The position numbers and the translations under genes were made by a program. The notes beneath the pieces are model-generated. The model saw nothing but the letters and a program-made list of their open reading frames with translations, ran no database searches and was not told the origin of the DNA. From Bacteroidota bacterium (GTDB lineage: Bacteria > Bacteroidota > Bacteroidia > Bacteroidales > TTA-H9), in assembly GCA_003250395.1 (NCBI GenBank), contig QKGM01000012.1:62001-126000 (forward strand): DNA of 64,000 nt. Reading direction: 5' to 3'. Below are positions 1 through 8,181 of this stretch, piece after piece. The first letter of the stretch is position 1; every line of letters starts with the position of its first letter.

Positions 1-205
1 TCAACATATTGGTTGTCTTATTCTATCAGTGTAGGCAGACAGACCAGGGAAGGATTGCTGATCACACTTTTAATAAAGCTTTAGTTCTTATGTAATTAAG
101 CAGACGCTGCAGGTGGTGGTGGAATTAATCATGGGGCTGTTTTCGATCCAACAAACTATCATTCAAATTTTTATCCGAAACATGTAATATTTCCGCCCTT
201 TTTCC

Positions 206-213
206 TAAATTTG
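206..213 (+). promoter_or_regulatory. Candidate -7 promoter element for the EF-G paralogue
   Basis: TAAATTTG fits the Bacteroidota -7 consensus TAnnTTTG and lies 45 bases before the ATG. No clear TTTG -33 box is seen at the usual spacing. The rest of bases 1-258 shows no gene or other recognisable element. Confidence 0.35.
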
Positions 214-258
214 CCCCCTTATCGCGTAATTTTTTCAATGTAAATAATTTAAAGTCAA

Positions 259-2391
259 ATGAAGGTTTATCAGACGAAAGAAATCCGCAATATCGCACTC
301 GTAGGAGGCGCTAAAACCGGAAAAACCACCCTCGCCGAATCGATGTTATTCGAAGGCGGTGTGATCACCCGAAGAGGTACGATCGAAGACAAAAATACCG
401 TTTCAGACTATCGTGAAATAGAGCTTGAGCGTCAGAATTCAGTCTATTCCACCGTTTTGTATGCCGAATATGAAGGAAAGAAGATCAATATGATCGATTG
501 CCCGGGCTTCGATGATTTTGTCGGTGAAGTGGTTGCGGCTTTCAAGGTAGCTGATACTGCTTTGATGGTGGTAAATGCCCAGAACGGTGTAGAAGTTGGT
601 ACTGAGATTTCATGGCGCAATGCCAGCAAGTATGAAATGCCGGTTATTTTCGCTGTAAACCATCTTGAACATGAAAATTCGAATTTCGATGAAACCGTTC
701 GTCAGTTACATCAGTCATTTGGTGGTGGTGTTACCATATGCCAGTATCCTGTAAATGAAGGCGTCAGTTTTGATTCAGTAATTGACCTTCTTCAGATGAA
801 GATGTTGAAGTTTAAAACCGGTGGCGGAAAGGCTGAAGTACTTGATATCCCTGCAGGTGAAAAGGGTAAAGCCGATGAGCTTTATGCAAAGCTGGTCGAA
901 GAACTTGCCGCAAACGATGAAGAACTCATGGAGAAATTCTTCGAAAACGGATCGTTGACTGAAGAGGAAATGAGCCGTGGTTTAAAGATAGGCCTTACCA
1001 ACCGTGGTGTATTTCCTGTATTCTGTGTAAATGCGAAAGCTGATATGGGTGTCAACCGTCTTATGCAGTTTATATGCAATACTGTGCCAGCTCCTGATGA
1101 AGTAGCTCCGGTTAAAACCACAGAAGGAAAGGAACTATCGTGCAAGTCTTCTGATCCGGCAAGTGCTCTCGTTTTCAAGACTTCTATTGAGCAACATATT
1201 GGTGAAATCAGTTACTTTAAAGTATTTGCAGGCGAAATTACAGAAGCCATGGATATGGTTAATTCCGCCAATTCATCAAAGGAACGTCTTTCGCAGTTAT
1301 TTGCTGTAGCAGGGAAAAACCGTGTAAAACTTGAGAAAGTGGTCGCAGGGGATATTGCTGCTGCCATCAAACTGAAGAGTGTTAAGACCAATCATACACT
1401 CAACTCTCCCAAGAATGCCGACGATCGCATCGAACCGATCGTATATCCCAATCCAAAGATTACGATGGCTGTTAAAGCCAAAAACGCGAGTGACGATGAA
1501 AAAATCGGTACACTGTTTAACGAAATGCACCGGGTAGATCCCACCCTTACTGTAGAACAATCGAAAGAATTGCGTCAGTTGATAATTGGTGGCCAGGGAG
1601 AATTACATCTCAATATCGCAAAATGGCTTATCGAGAATATCAATAAGATTGCGATTGACTTCATTGCTCCGCGTATCCCTTATCGTGAAACCATCACAAA
1701 ATCAGCGAAGGCAATGTATCGTCATAAAAAACAATCAGGAGGTTCCGGCCAGTTTGGTGAAGTTCATATGATGATCCAGCCTTATACTGAAGGAATGGCA
1801 AATCAAACTGAATTTCCGGTACGTGGAACCGATGTTCATGAACTTGACTGGGGAGGGAAGCTTGTGTTAAATAATTGCATCGTGGGTGGTGCTATTGATG
1901 CCCGTTTTATCCCGGCCATTCTGAAGGGTATCATGGAAAAAATAGAGCAGGGTCCTCTCACAGGTTCCTATGCGCGCGATATCGTTGTAAATATCTATGA
2001 TGGTAAAATGCACCCAGTTGATTCAAACGAAATCTCCTTTAAACTGGCAGGTCGAAATGCATTCAAAGAAGCTTTTAAAAATGCTGGTCCCAAGATTCTT
2101 GAGCCAATTTATGATGTGGAAGTGATTATGCCGGAAGATAAGATGGGTGATGTAATGACCGATCTTCAGGGCCGCAGGGCTATGATCATGGGTATGGATA
2201 GTGAAGGAAATTTCCAGAAAATCAAAGCCCGTGTACCTCTGGCTGAGATGAACCGTTATTCCACTTCACTTAGCTCGATTACCAGCGGACGTGCCATGTA
2301 TTCATTAAAATTTGCTGAGTATGCTCAGGTACCACCTGATGTGCAAACGGCGTTGCTTAAAGCTTACGAAGAACAGGATACTGAAGAGTAG
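259..2391 (+). CDS. Elongation factor G paralogue (EF-G2-like), probably GTPase-deficient
   Basis: A 710-residue protein with full EF-G architecture: G domain, domain II, and domains III-V ending in a recognisable EF-G C-terminus. The G motifs are unusual. The P-loop is GGAKTGKT (residues 16-23). Switch II reads DCPGFDDF (80-87), so the catalytic His of canonical EF-G (DTPGH) is Phe84. The guanine-specificity motif NKxD is NHLE. It resembles, from memory, the EF-G2 paralogue of Bacteroides thetaiotaomicron, reported to support translocation without GTP hydrolysis and to be used during carbon starvation. I infer a ribosomal translocation role under nutrient limitation. It stands alone, with a strong hairpin after the stop. 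A housekeeping EF-G should exist elsewhere in the genome. Confidence 0.85.
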   Translation: MKVYQTKEIRNIALVGGAKTGKTTLAESMLFEGGVITRRGTIEDKNTVSDYREIELERQNSVYSTVLYAEYEGKKINMIDCPGFDDFVGEVVAAFKVADTALMVVNAQNGVEVGTEISWRNASKYEMPVIFAVNHLEHENSNFDETVRQLHQSFGGGVTICQYPVNEGVSFDSVIDLLQMKMLKFKTGGGKAEVLDIPAGEKGKADELYAKLVEELAANDEELMEKFFENGSLTEEEMSRGLKIGLTNRGVFPVFCVNAKADMGVNRLMQFICNTVPAPDEVAPVKTTEGKELSCKSSDPASALVFKTSIEQHIGEISYFKVFAGEITEAMDMVNSANSSKERLSQLFAVAGKNRVKLEKVVAGDIAAAIKLKSVKTNHTLNSPKNADDRIEPIVYPNPKITMAVKAKNASDDEKIGTLFNEMHRVDPTLTVEQSKELRQLIIGGQGELHLNIAKWLIENINKIAIDFIAPRIPYRETITKSAKAMYRHKKQSGGSGQFGEVHMMIQPYTEGMANQTEFPVRGTDVHELDWGGKLVLNNCIVGGAIDARFIPAILKGIMEKIEQGPLTGSYARDIVVNIYDGKMHPVDSNEISFKLAGRNAFKEAFKNAGPKILEPIYDVEVIMPEDKMGDVMTDLQGRRAMIMGMDSEGNFQKIKARVPLAEMNRYSTSLSSITSGRAMYSLKFAEYAQVPPDVQTALLKAYEEQDTEE

Positions 2392-2408
2392 ATTCTTTGG
2401 AATTTTGT

Positions 2409-2453
2409 AAAATACAAATTGCCGGACGGTGTAAGTCCGGCAATTTGTATTTT
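2409..2453. terminator. Bidirectional terminator between convergent genes
   Basis: A perfect 19-bp inverted repeat, AAAATACAAATTGCCGGAC and its complement, encloses a 7-base loop. GC pairs sit at the tip, with an A-run on the left base and a T-run on the right. It lies between the convergent EF-G-like and EamA genes and should end transcripts from both sides. Confidence 0.85.
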
Positions 2454-2483
2454 AATTAAGGCCGAAGTGTTTTTCAATACAAA

Positions 2484-3386
2484 TTACAGGAAAAACAATA
2501 CCACACCGATGACACTCACGACAGCACCTGTCACCTCCCGCAGAGTAACCTTCTGTCCCATGAAAATTACTGATGGGGCAATGATCAATACAGGCACTAT
2601 TGCCATCAGAGTTGAGCCAATTCCTGTAGTGGTATAACGAACAGATAGTAATGAAAAACTTACTCCGAGAAATGGGCCAAAAATAGAGCCCAGCAATACT
2701 CCTTTCATCGCCTTGTGATCATAGAGGGCTTCTCTGACCAGCTGCGTCTTGCCAAAACCTGCAACGATAATCCCAAAACCGACCATCCCTGCCAGAATTC
2801 GGATATGGCTTGCGGCAAATGGATCGTAATCACCCATCCCGTATTTACTCATCACCAGCCCTATCGCCTGCCCTACCGCCCCGCCAAGGGCAAAGAGAAG
2901 ACCTTTTAGCGGATAATTAAGCCCCAATTTCTTAGTGTTACCATTTCGCGCCAGAATGGCCATGGCAATACCACCAATGGTAAGTGTCATACCAGCAAGG
3001 TGAAGCAATCCCATCGTTTCTCCTAATGCAATCCATCCGATGAATGCTGTGATAGGAGGTACCAGTGTCATGATAAGCATAGCCACCCGGGCAGAAAGCA
3101 TGGCATAACTTCGAAAGAGGCAGTAATCGCCAAATACAAAACCAATCAGACCTGATAAAATCAGCCAGCTCCAGTTATGAGCAGAAGCATCCAAAGGCAA
3201 TGGGCTTCCCCTGTAGATCCAGGTAAAGAACATTAAAATGAAAAAAGCAATGAAAAGTCGCAGAAAGTTTACTGCCAATGATCCGATACGCTTGGTTGCC
3301 ATCTCGAATGAAAGTGCGGTAACAGTCCAGAATACTGCGGTTGCAAGAGCTGCAGATTCACCGGCATAGGGGAAGGGAGGAGACAT
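2484..3386 (-). CDS. DMT-superfamily (EamA) transporter
   Basis: A very hydrophobic protein of 300 residues with about ten predicted membrane helices in two EamA-like halves, typical of drug/metabolite exporters such as RhaT/YdcZ/PecM relatives. The second half starts near the conserved stretch ALGETMG. The substrate cannot be read from sequence. The ORF track starts 23 codons earlier, but I prefer the ATG at 3386 (MSPPFPYAGE). It opens directly into the first membrane helix, and a -7 promoter element at 3407-3414 would place the transcription start downstream of the earlier ATG. The gene is monocistronic and convergent with the EF-G paralogue. Confidence 0.8.
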   Translation of the reverse strand: MSPPFPYAGESAALATAVFWTVTALSFEMATKRIGSLAVNFLRLFIAFFILMFFTWIYRGSPLPLDASAHNWSWLILSGLIGFVFGDYCLFRSYAMLSARVAMLIMTLVPPITAFIGWIALGETMGLLHLAGMTLTIGGIAMAILARNGNTKKLGLNYPLKGLLFALGGAVGQAIGLVMSKYGMGDYDPFAASHIRILAGMVGFGIIVAGFGKTQLVREALYDHKAMKGVLLGSIFGPFLGVSFSLLSVRYTTTGIGSTLMAIVPVLIIAPSVIFMGQKVTLREVTGAVVSVIGVVLFFL

Positions 3387-3406
3387 AGACTCTTTTTTTG
3401 AGGCGG

Positions 3407-3414
3407 CAAAGATA
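3407..3414 (-). promoter_or_regulatory. -7 promoter element of the EamA transporter
   Basis: Read on the minus strand this is TATCTTTG, matching TAnnTTTG, about 20 bases before the chosen start codon. No well-spaced -33 box was seen. Confidence 0.5.
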
Positions 3415-3818
3415 AACCTTTCAGTCGATTGCACTTCTTCTCCTACAATTTGCAATAAACCGGTATCTGTATTTTTTAAAGATTTCTCTAAAAAGTAGTG
3501 AAAAAAAACTTTGTATAAGAGTAATACGATCTGTTCAGGTTCTTTGATGATAAAGATATCAATTGGATAGTTATTAAGTATGTAATTAACACACCTGTAA
3601 ATGAATTATGCTGCCTATCAAAATGGTTTGATACCAAGTAAAAAGTAGCAAGGACGAGCGGTGTTCTATCATTCCACCGAGTCCATTGTTTTCGGGTATA
3701 TAACACCGTTTTGACAGGAAAAATAACCAGAATCTAAATCAGATTCTTAAATACCCAACCAGAGTATTTCAGCGTTTATCTTTTACGATTGGAAGTTGAG
3801 AGACCTATCAGCCCTTAA
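3415..3818. other. Intergenic region without a recognised gene
   Basis: About 400 AT-rich bases between the permease stop and the EamA promoter. The 72-codon minus-strand ORF here has no recognisable features and I treat it as chance. A small perfect inverted repeat, AGAATCT-5-AGATTCT (3729-3747), could be a weak terminator for the upstream permease but lacks a clean T-run. Confidence 0.5.
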
Positions 3819-6161
3819 TCATTCCCAGCGAAGAACGTCGGCAGGGTTGGCAGTTACGGCCTTCACACCATGCCATGTGACTGTAATAAGGCTTACAATG
3901 AGTGTAATTATCAGCGCAACTAAAGGAGCCAGCCACCCAATTGCAACGTGAAACGGAAAGTTATCGAGCCAACGCCATACCAGGGGAATGGTCATCGGGA
4001 CTGCCACTATTGCTGCTACCAACACCCAACGGGCGAAGCTTCGATAGAGTAAAAAAAGAAGCGAAACCTCGCTGGCACCATTCACTTTTCGTATGGCCAC
4101 TTCACGACGCCTCTTCCGGGTTACATACCCGGCCATTCCCAATTGTCCTAAAGCAGCAATTACAAGTGCAACGGCAGCCATTGAAAGGAAGACATCTGAC
4201 AGACGTGCCTCAGTCTGTAATGAATCCTGCTGTATCTGTCCGACAATTTTATAATCAAGTGGAAATTCCTGTTCCCACGCCTTCCATATTTTCTCAACCC
4301 TCTCAATTACGGCCCTTTCATTACGGGCATCATAACGTACACTTACCCAACGTACCGATTGATCATTCCAAACGAAAACCAATGGCCGTACAGGTTCATT
4401 GAGTTTGTCGAACTGAAAATCTTCAACCACACCAATTACTTCAGGATTGGCTGATTTAAGTGTCCAACCGCCTTCTTCTTTTGAAAACTTCTGACCTATG
4501 GCATTGCTCCAGCCGATTGCCTCAACAGCCTTCTGATTCAGAATAATACGGCTGTTCCTGTCTGCCTGGTATTGCTCGTCGAAATTCCTTCCGTCAACTA
4601 TCTTCATCCCCATGGTTTTAATAAACCATGGATCAATGCTCATGATCCGGAATGCAATCTCCCGGTCGTTGACTGTATGGGTTTCGGTATTAAACATCGA
4701 TCCCGGGACTCCTTGCGAAAAACTGGCTTCTTCAATCATTGGTTCCTGTTTCAACCTGTTTCGCAACTCATCTTTATGTTTCCATATTTCACCCTTAATT
4801 TGAAAATGGAGCACTCCATCGCCGCTAAAACCCATATTTCTGTGTTGCATGAAATAGAATTGGCGTCCGATAACAATAGTCCCTGTAATCAAGGCAATAG
4901 ATATAGCAAACTGAAAAACAACCAGGGCAGTACGAAGTATCACTGCTCGTCTTCCCCTTACGAGAGAACCACGCATTGCCTGAACCGGACTGAATGAAGC
5001 AAGCACAATGGCAGGTGCCAGACCCGATAATATACATAACACTAATGGTGCCAATAAAACAAGATAAAACGGAACTCTTAGAAGTATGGCTGACCCTGCT
5101 ACTAGATTGAAGGCGGGTAACAACAACCAGGCTATAATCAACCCGAAAAATATAGCGAACAGGCTGACAAAAAATGATTCAGCAATGTATTGGCTCAGCA
5201 ATATAGCACGAGGTGCCCCCAGTATTTTCCGAAGTCCTGTTTCACGGGCACGCCCCAGTGCTTCTGCTGTTGCCATATTCACAAAATTAATCACTGCCAA
5301 AAACAAAATCATAATTCCAACGGCTGCTAAAACGAGTGTTACTTCCTTGTTCCCATGTCTGGCACCCGTTTCATACTGGGCAGTGTTGAAGAAATAGATG
5401 TCGTCAAGAGGCCGCAGGTGTAATCCTAAATTATGCTCAGACTCATCTTTGTACACGTTCTTCATCAGGTCCTTTGTCAGGGACATCTCGATAACAGAAG
5501 GGTCGACTCCTTTAGCAAGCGTAAGATAAGTAGGGAAATTTGACGCATGAAAGCTGTCGAGATAAGTGGGGTCAAACCATTGCTTCAGAATGTTAACAGA
5601 AAGCAGAGCATCAAATCTGAGATGAACATCATCAGGATCGGCTACTATACCTGTTACTTTTACAAGCACACCCCTACGGGTTTTAATAGTCTGTCCTATA
5701 GGATCACTGTCTCCAAAAAGCATAGTCGCGGTAGAGGAAGTAAGTACTACTGAAGCTGGATCCGAAAGGGCTGTATTACTGTTACCCCGTATGAACTTCA
5801 GATTGAACATCTGCGGGACTATGGAATCGACACATGCAAAACACCCAATTCGGTAGTGCTTGTTATTGCAAAACACATCAGCATTCTGATCAAAATAGAA
5901 CCTCCCGATCTTTTCGATTCCACTATACCGGTTGTTCAGATAAGAACCAATGGCCGGGGGAACTACGCACCAATCGCCGAATTCAATCCGATACATCCTG
6001 TTTCGATCTGTTATATCCCGGTCGTGATTAAATTCCTTTTTTACATAGAGCATAATAAGGGTAAAAATGGCTACCCCCAAAGCGAGACCTCCAATACTGA
6101 TGAGATGTAAGACAGGACGACGGCGGAACTGCCGGATAAACAACAAGAAGGCCTGTTTCAT
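3819..6161 (-). CDS. MacB/FtsX-type ABC transporter permease, orphan
   Basis: A 780-residue permease with the duplicated architecture common in Bacteroidota. An N-terminal helix (about 20-45) is followed by a periplasmic MacB-like domain, a three-helix FtsX core (about 280-400), a further helix, a second periplasmic domain (about 430-670) and a final FtsX core ending LRWE. The motif GRARETGLRKILGA just after a helix is the usual cytoplasmic loop that couples to the ATPase, and a second copy (RKRRREVAIRKVNGA) precedes the last core. Such proteins usually act as mechanotransmitters for export of peptides, lipoproteins or antimicrobials. No ATP-binding partner lies in the window, so it must pair in trans. 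Substrate unknown. Confidence 0.82.
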   Translation of the reverse strand: MKQAFLLFIRQFRRRPVLHLISIGGLALGVAIFTLIMLYVKKEFNHDRDITDRNRMYRIEFGDWCVVPPAIGSYLNNRYSGIEKIGRFYFDQNADVFCNNKHYRIGCFACVDSIVPQMFNLKFIRGNSNTALSDPASVVLTSSTATMLFGDSDPIGQTIKTRRGVLVKVTGIVADPDDVHLRFDALLSVNILKQWFDPTYLDSFHASNFPTYLTLAKGVDPSVIEMSLTKDLMKNVYKDESEHNLGLHLRPLDDIYFFNTAQYETGARHGNKEVTLVLAAVGIMILFLAVINFVNMATAEALGRARETGLRKILGAPRAILLSQYIAESFFVSLFAIFFGLIIAWLLLPAFNLVAGSAILLRVPFYLVLLAPLVLCILSGLAPAIVLASFSPVQAMRGSLVRGRRAVILRTALVVFQFAISIALITGTIVIGRQFYFMQHRNMGFSGDGVLHFQIKGEIWKHKDELRNRLKQEPMIEEASFSQGVPGSMFNTETHTVNDREIAFRIMSIDPWFIKTMGMKIVDGRNFDEQYQADRNSRIILNQKAVEAIGWSNAIGQKFSKEEGGWTLKSANPEVIGVVEDFQFDKLNEPVRPLVFVWNDQSVRWVSVRYDARNERAVIERVEKIWKAWEQEFPLDYKIVGQIQQDSLQTEARLSDVFLSMAAVALVIAALGQLGMAGYVTRKRRREVAIRKVNGASEVSLLFLLYRSFARWVLVAAIVAVPMTIPLVWRWLDNFPFHVAIGWLAPLVALIITLIVSLITVTWHGVKAVTANPADVLRWE

Positions 6162-6255
6162 AATAATTGGGTGATTATAATTTCTAACCTCTTAGAAGTA
6201 CTTATCCATGAAAAGTTACAACGCGTAAAGTTGAAACCAGTCAGATAAAACGAAG

Positions 6256-6294
6256 CCACCAGACCTGATCAAAGATTTCTGAGCTGTCTGGTGG
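6256..6294 (-). terminator. Probable terminator of hutH
   Basis: A perfect 9-bp stem (CCACCAGAC / GTCTGGTGG) with a 21-base loop, extendable by three pairs including a G-T wobble. On the minus strand it is followed by CTTCGTTTTA, a short T-run. It lies between the end of hutH and the start of the permease gene. Confidence 0.5.
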
Positions 6295-6424
6295 TTTTAA
6301 ATTCCCTGGTTAGGTTGCATTGTCCTATGGTACATTGCCTGAGTTCTCAAAAAACAAGGATACCATCAGGACCTCAGAGCTTATAATAGTCCGAATTTTT
6401 AAAGACCTGATAGCACTGTATCCA

Positions 6425-7942
6425 TTAGATTCCGGGTACCAGTGAATCCGGAATATTGAGCGACACTTTCCGAAGGAAGGCAGTAGTAGCCTCCATATCG
6501 GTGAACATGATCCTGTCGTTTTCTACGAAGGGAACTACTTTGCGATAATCGGCGACGAAGTTTTCAATAAAATCTGAAGAGCGGGCTGGGCGTCTGAACT
6601 CCAGAGCCTGAGCTGCATTCATCAGTTCAATGGCCAGAATCTTCTCTAGATTATTGACAACCCGCAGAAGCTTGGTTGCAGCGTTAGCCCCCATACTTAC
6701 ATGGTCTTCCTGACCCTGTGATGATTCAATAGAATCAACAGAAGCGGGTGTACTCAGTTGTTTGTTCTGACTCACTATGCTGGCAGCAGCATACTGCGGA
6801 ATCATAAAGCCTGAGTTTAATCCGGGCCTTGCGACAAGAAAGCCTGGTAATCCACGTTTCCCGGCTATAAGCTGGTAGGTTCGCCTCTCACTTATATTAC
6901 CAAGTTCGGCTAAGGCTATGGCAAGAAAATCCATCACTAACGCAATTGGCTCCCCGTGGAAATTTCCGCCACTGATGATCAGATCTTCCTCAATGAAGAT
7001 TGTAGGATTATCGGTAACAGCATTGATCTCGGACGAGAAAACTCCAGCCGCGTGATTAATCGTGTCTTTTACCGCGCCATGTACCTGCGGGATGCAACGA
7101 AAAGAATAGGGATCCTGTACATGTTCTTTAGGGCGGTTGATAAGCTCCGAACCTTCAAGCAATTTGCGGAATCTTTCGGCTGTGCTTATTTGCCCCCGAT
7201 GTCCTCTGATCTGATGCAGCAGGTGATTAAATGGCTCAGGGCGTCCATCAAAGGCATCAAGCGAAAGGGCTCCGATAATGTCGCTGAGGATAGACAGCCT
7301 GATAGATCTGATAAGACTGTATACACCATATGAACTCATAAACTGGGTTCCATTCAGAAGGGCAAGACCTTCTTTCGACTGTAGAACCAAAGGTTTCCAT
7401 CCCATAAGGCTGAGTGCTTTGGCGGCATCCATCTTCTCCCCCTTCAGACGAACTTCACCCATTCCAAGAAGAGGCAGGGAAAGATGTGCAAGTGGTGCCA
7501 GATCACCCGAGGCACCCAGTGAGCCCTGCTCATAAACGATGGGCAAAATATCATGATTATAGAAATCAAGTAAACGTTGTACTGTATCGACCTGTACCCC
7601 GCTATGGCCATACGAAAGAGATCGTGCTTTCAGAATAAGCATTAGCCTCACGACATCAGCGGGGGCTTCTTCGCCCATACCACAGGCATGAGACATTACC
7701 AGGTTTGTTTGCAATTGTGAAAGATCTTCACGCGAGATCCTGTGATTACACAAAGAGCCAAATCCAGTATTGATTCCGTAAATAGGTTCGTCCTGACCTG
7801 CCATCTTCTGATCCAGATAGCTGCGGCAGGCTGCGATACGGTTTACTGCTTCTGCAGAAAGCATCACCATTTGCCTGCCATTCAGAATATCAAATAAGTT
7901 GTTAAAGGTAAGCTTATCGAAACCGATTGTATATGTTTCCAT
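6425..7942 (-). CDS. hutH: Histidine ammonia-lyase
   Basis: A 505-residue lyase converting L-histidine to urocanate and ammonia, the first step of histidine degradation. The MIO cofactor forms from Ala-Ser-Gly in GSLGASGDLAPLAHL (ASG at 144-146). Other hallmarks are YGINTGFG near the N-terminus, SHACGMGEE, QDPYSFRC and SSQGQEDHVSMG. The Ser-His pair in SHACG favours histidine over tyrosine or phenylalanine as substrate. I start at METYTIGF (7942), not the 11-codon upstream ATG. Length is normal for the family. No hutU, hutI or formimidoylglutamate enzyme is adjacent, so the pathway would be completed elsewhere. Confidence 0.93.
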   Translation of the reverse strand: METYTIGFDKLTFNNLFDILNGRQMVMLSAEAVNRIAACRSYLDQKMAGQDEPIYGINTGFGSLCNHRISREDLSQLQTNLVMSHACGMGEEAPADVVRLMLILKARSLSYGHSGVQVDTVQRLLDFYNHDILPIVYEQGSLGASGDLAPLAHLSLPLLGMGEVRLKGEKMDAAKALSLMGWKPLVLQSKEGLALLNGTQFMSSYGVYSLIRSIRLSILSDIIGALSLDAFDGRPEPFNHLLHQIRGHRGQISTAERFRKLLEGSELINRPKEHVQDPYSFRCIPQVHGAVKDTINHAAGVFSSEINAVTDNPTIFIEEDLIISGGNFHGEPIALVMDFLAIALAELGNISERRTYQLIAGKRGLPGFLVARPGLNSGFMIPQYAAASIVSQNKQLSTPASVDSIESSQGQEDHVSMGANAATKLLRVVNNLEKILAIELMNAAQALEFRRPARSSDFIENFVADYRKVVPFVENDRIMFTDMEATTAFLRKVSLNIPDSLVPGI

Positions 7943-8181
7943 GAATAAAGAGTGATTTTTGTGTGGTAAATACAAAGCAAACAGAAAGAGCCACCACTAG
8001 GAAGGAGTGACAACTAAAGTAAAGTAAAATAATAGAGAATAATGCCCCGGTTAGCCTAACCTAAGCAGAGACAGGCCCGATTGACCTTAATCTTATATTT
8101 GAGCTGATACGAATGCATAGCGTGGCAAAGGTAGAAAATTTTATGGCCTATCATTGAACCCTTCTATGTAATCTGAATCAA

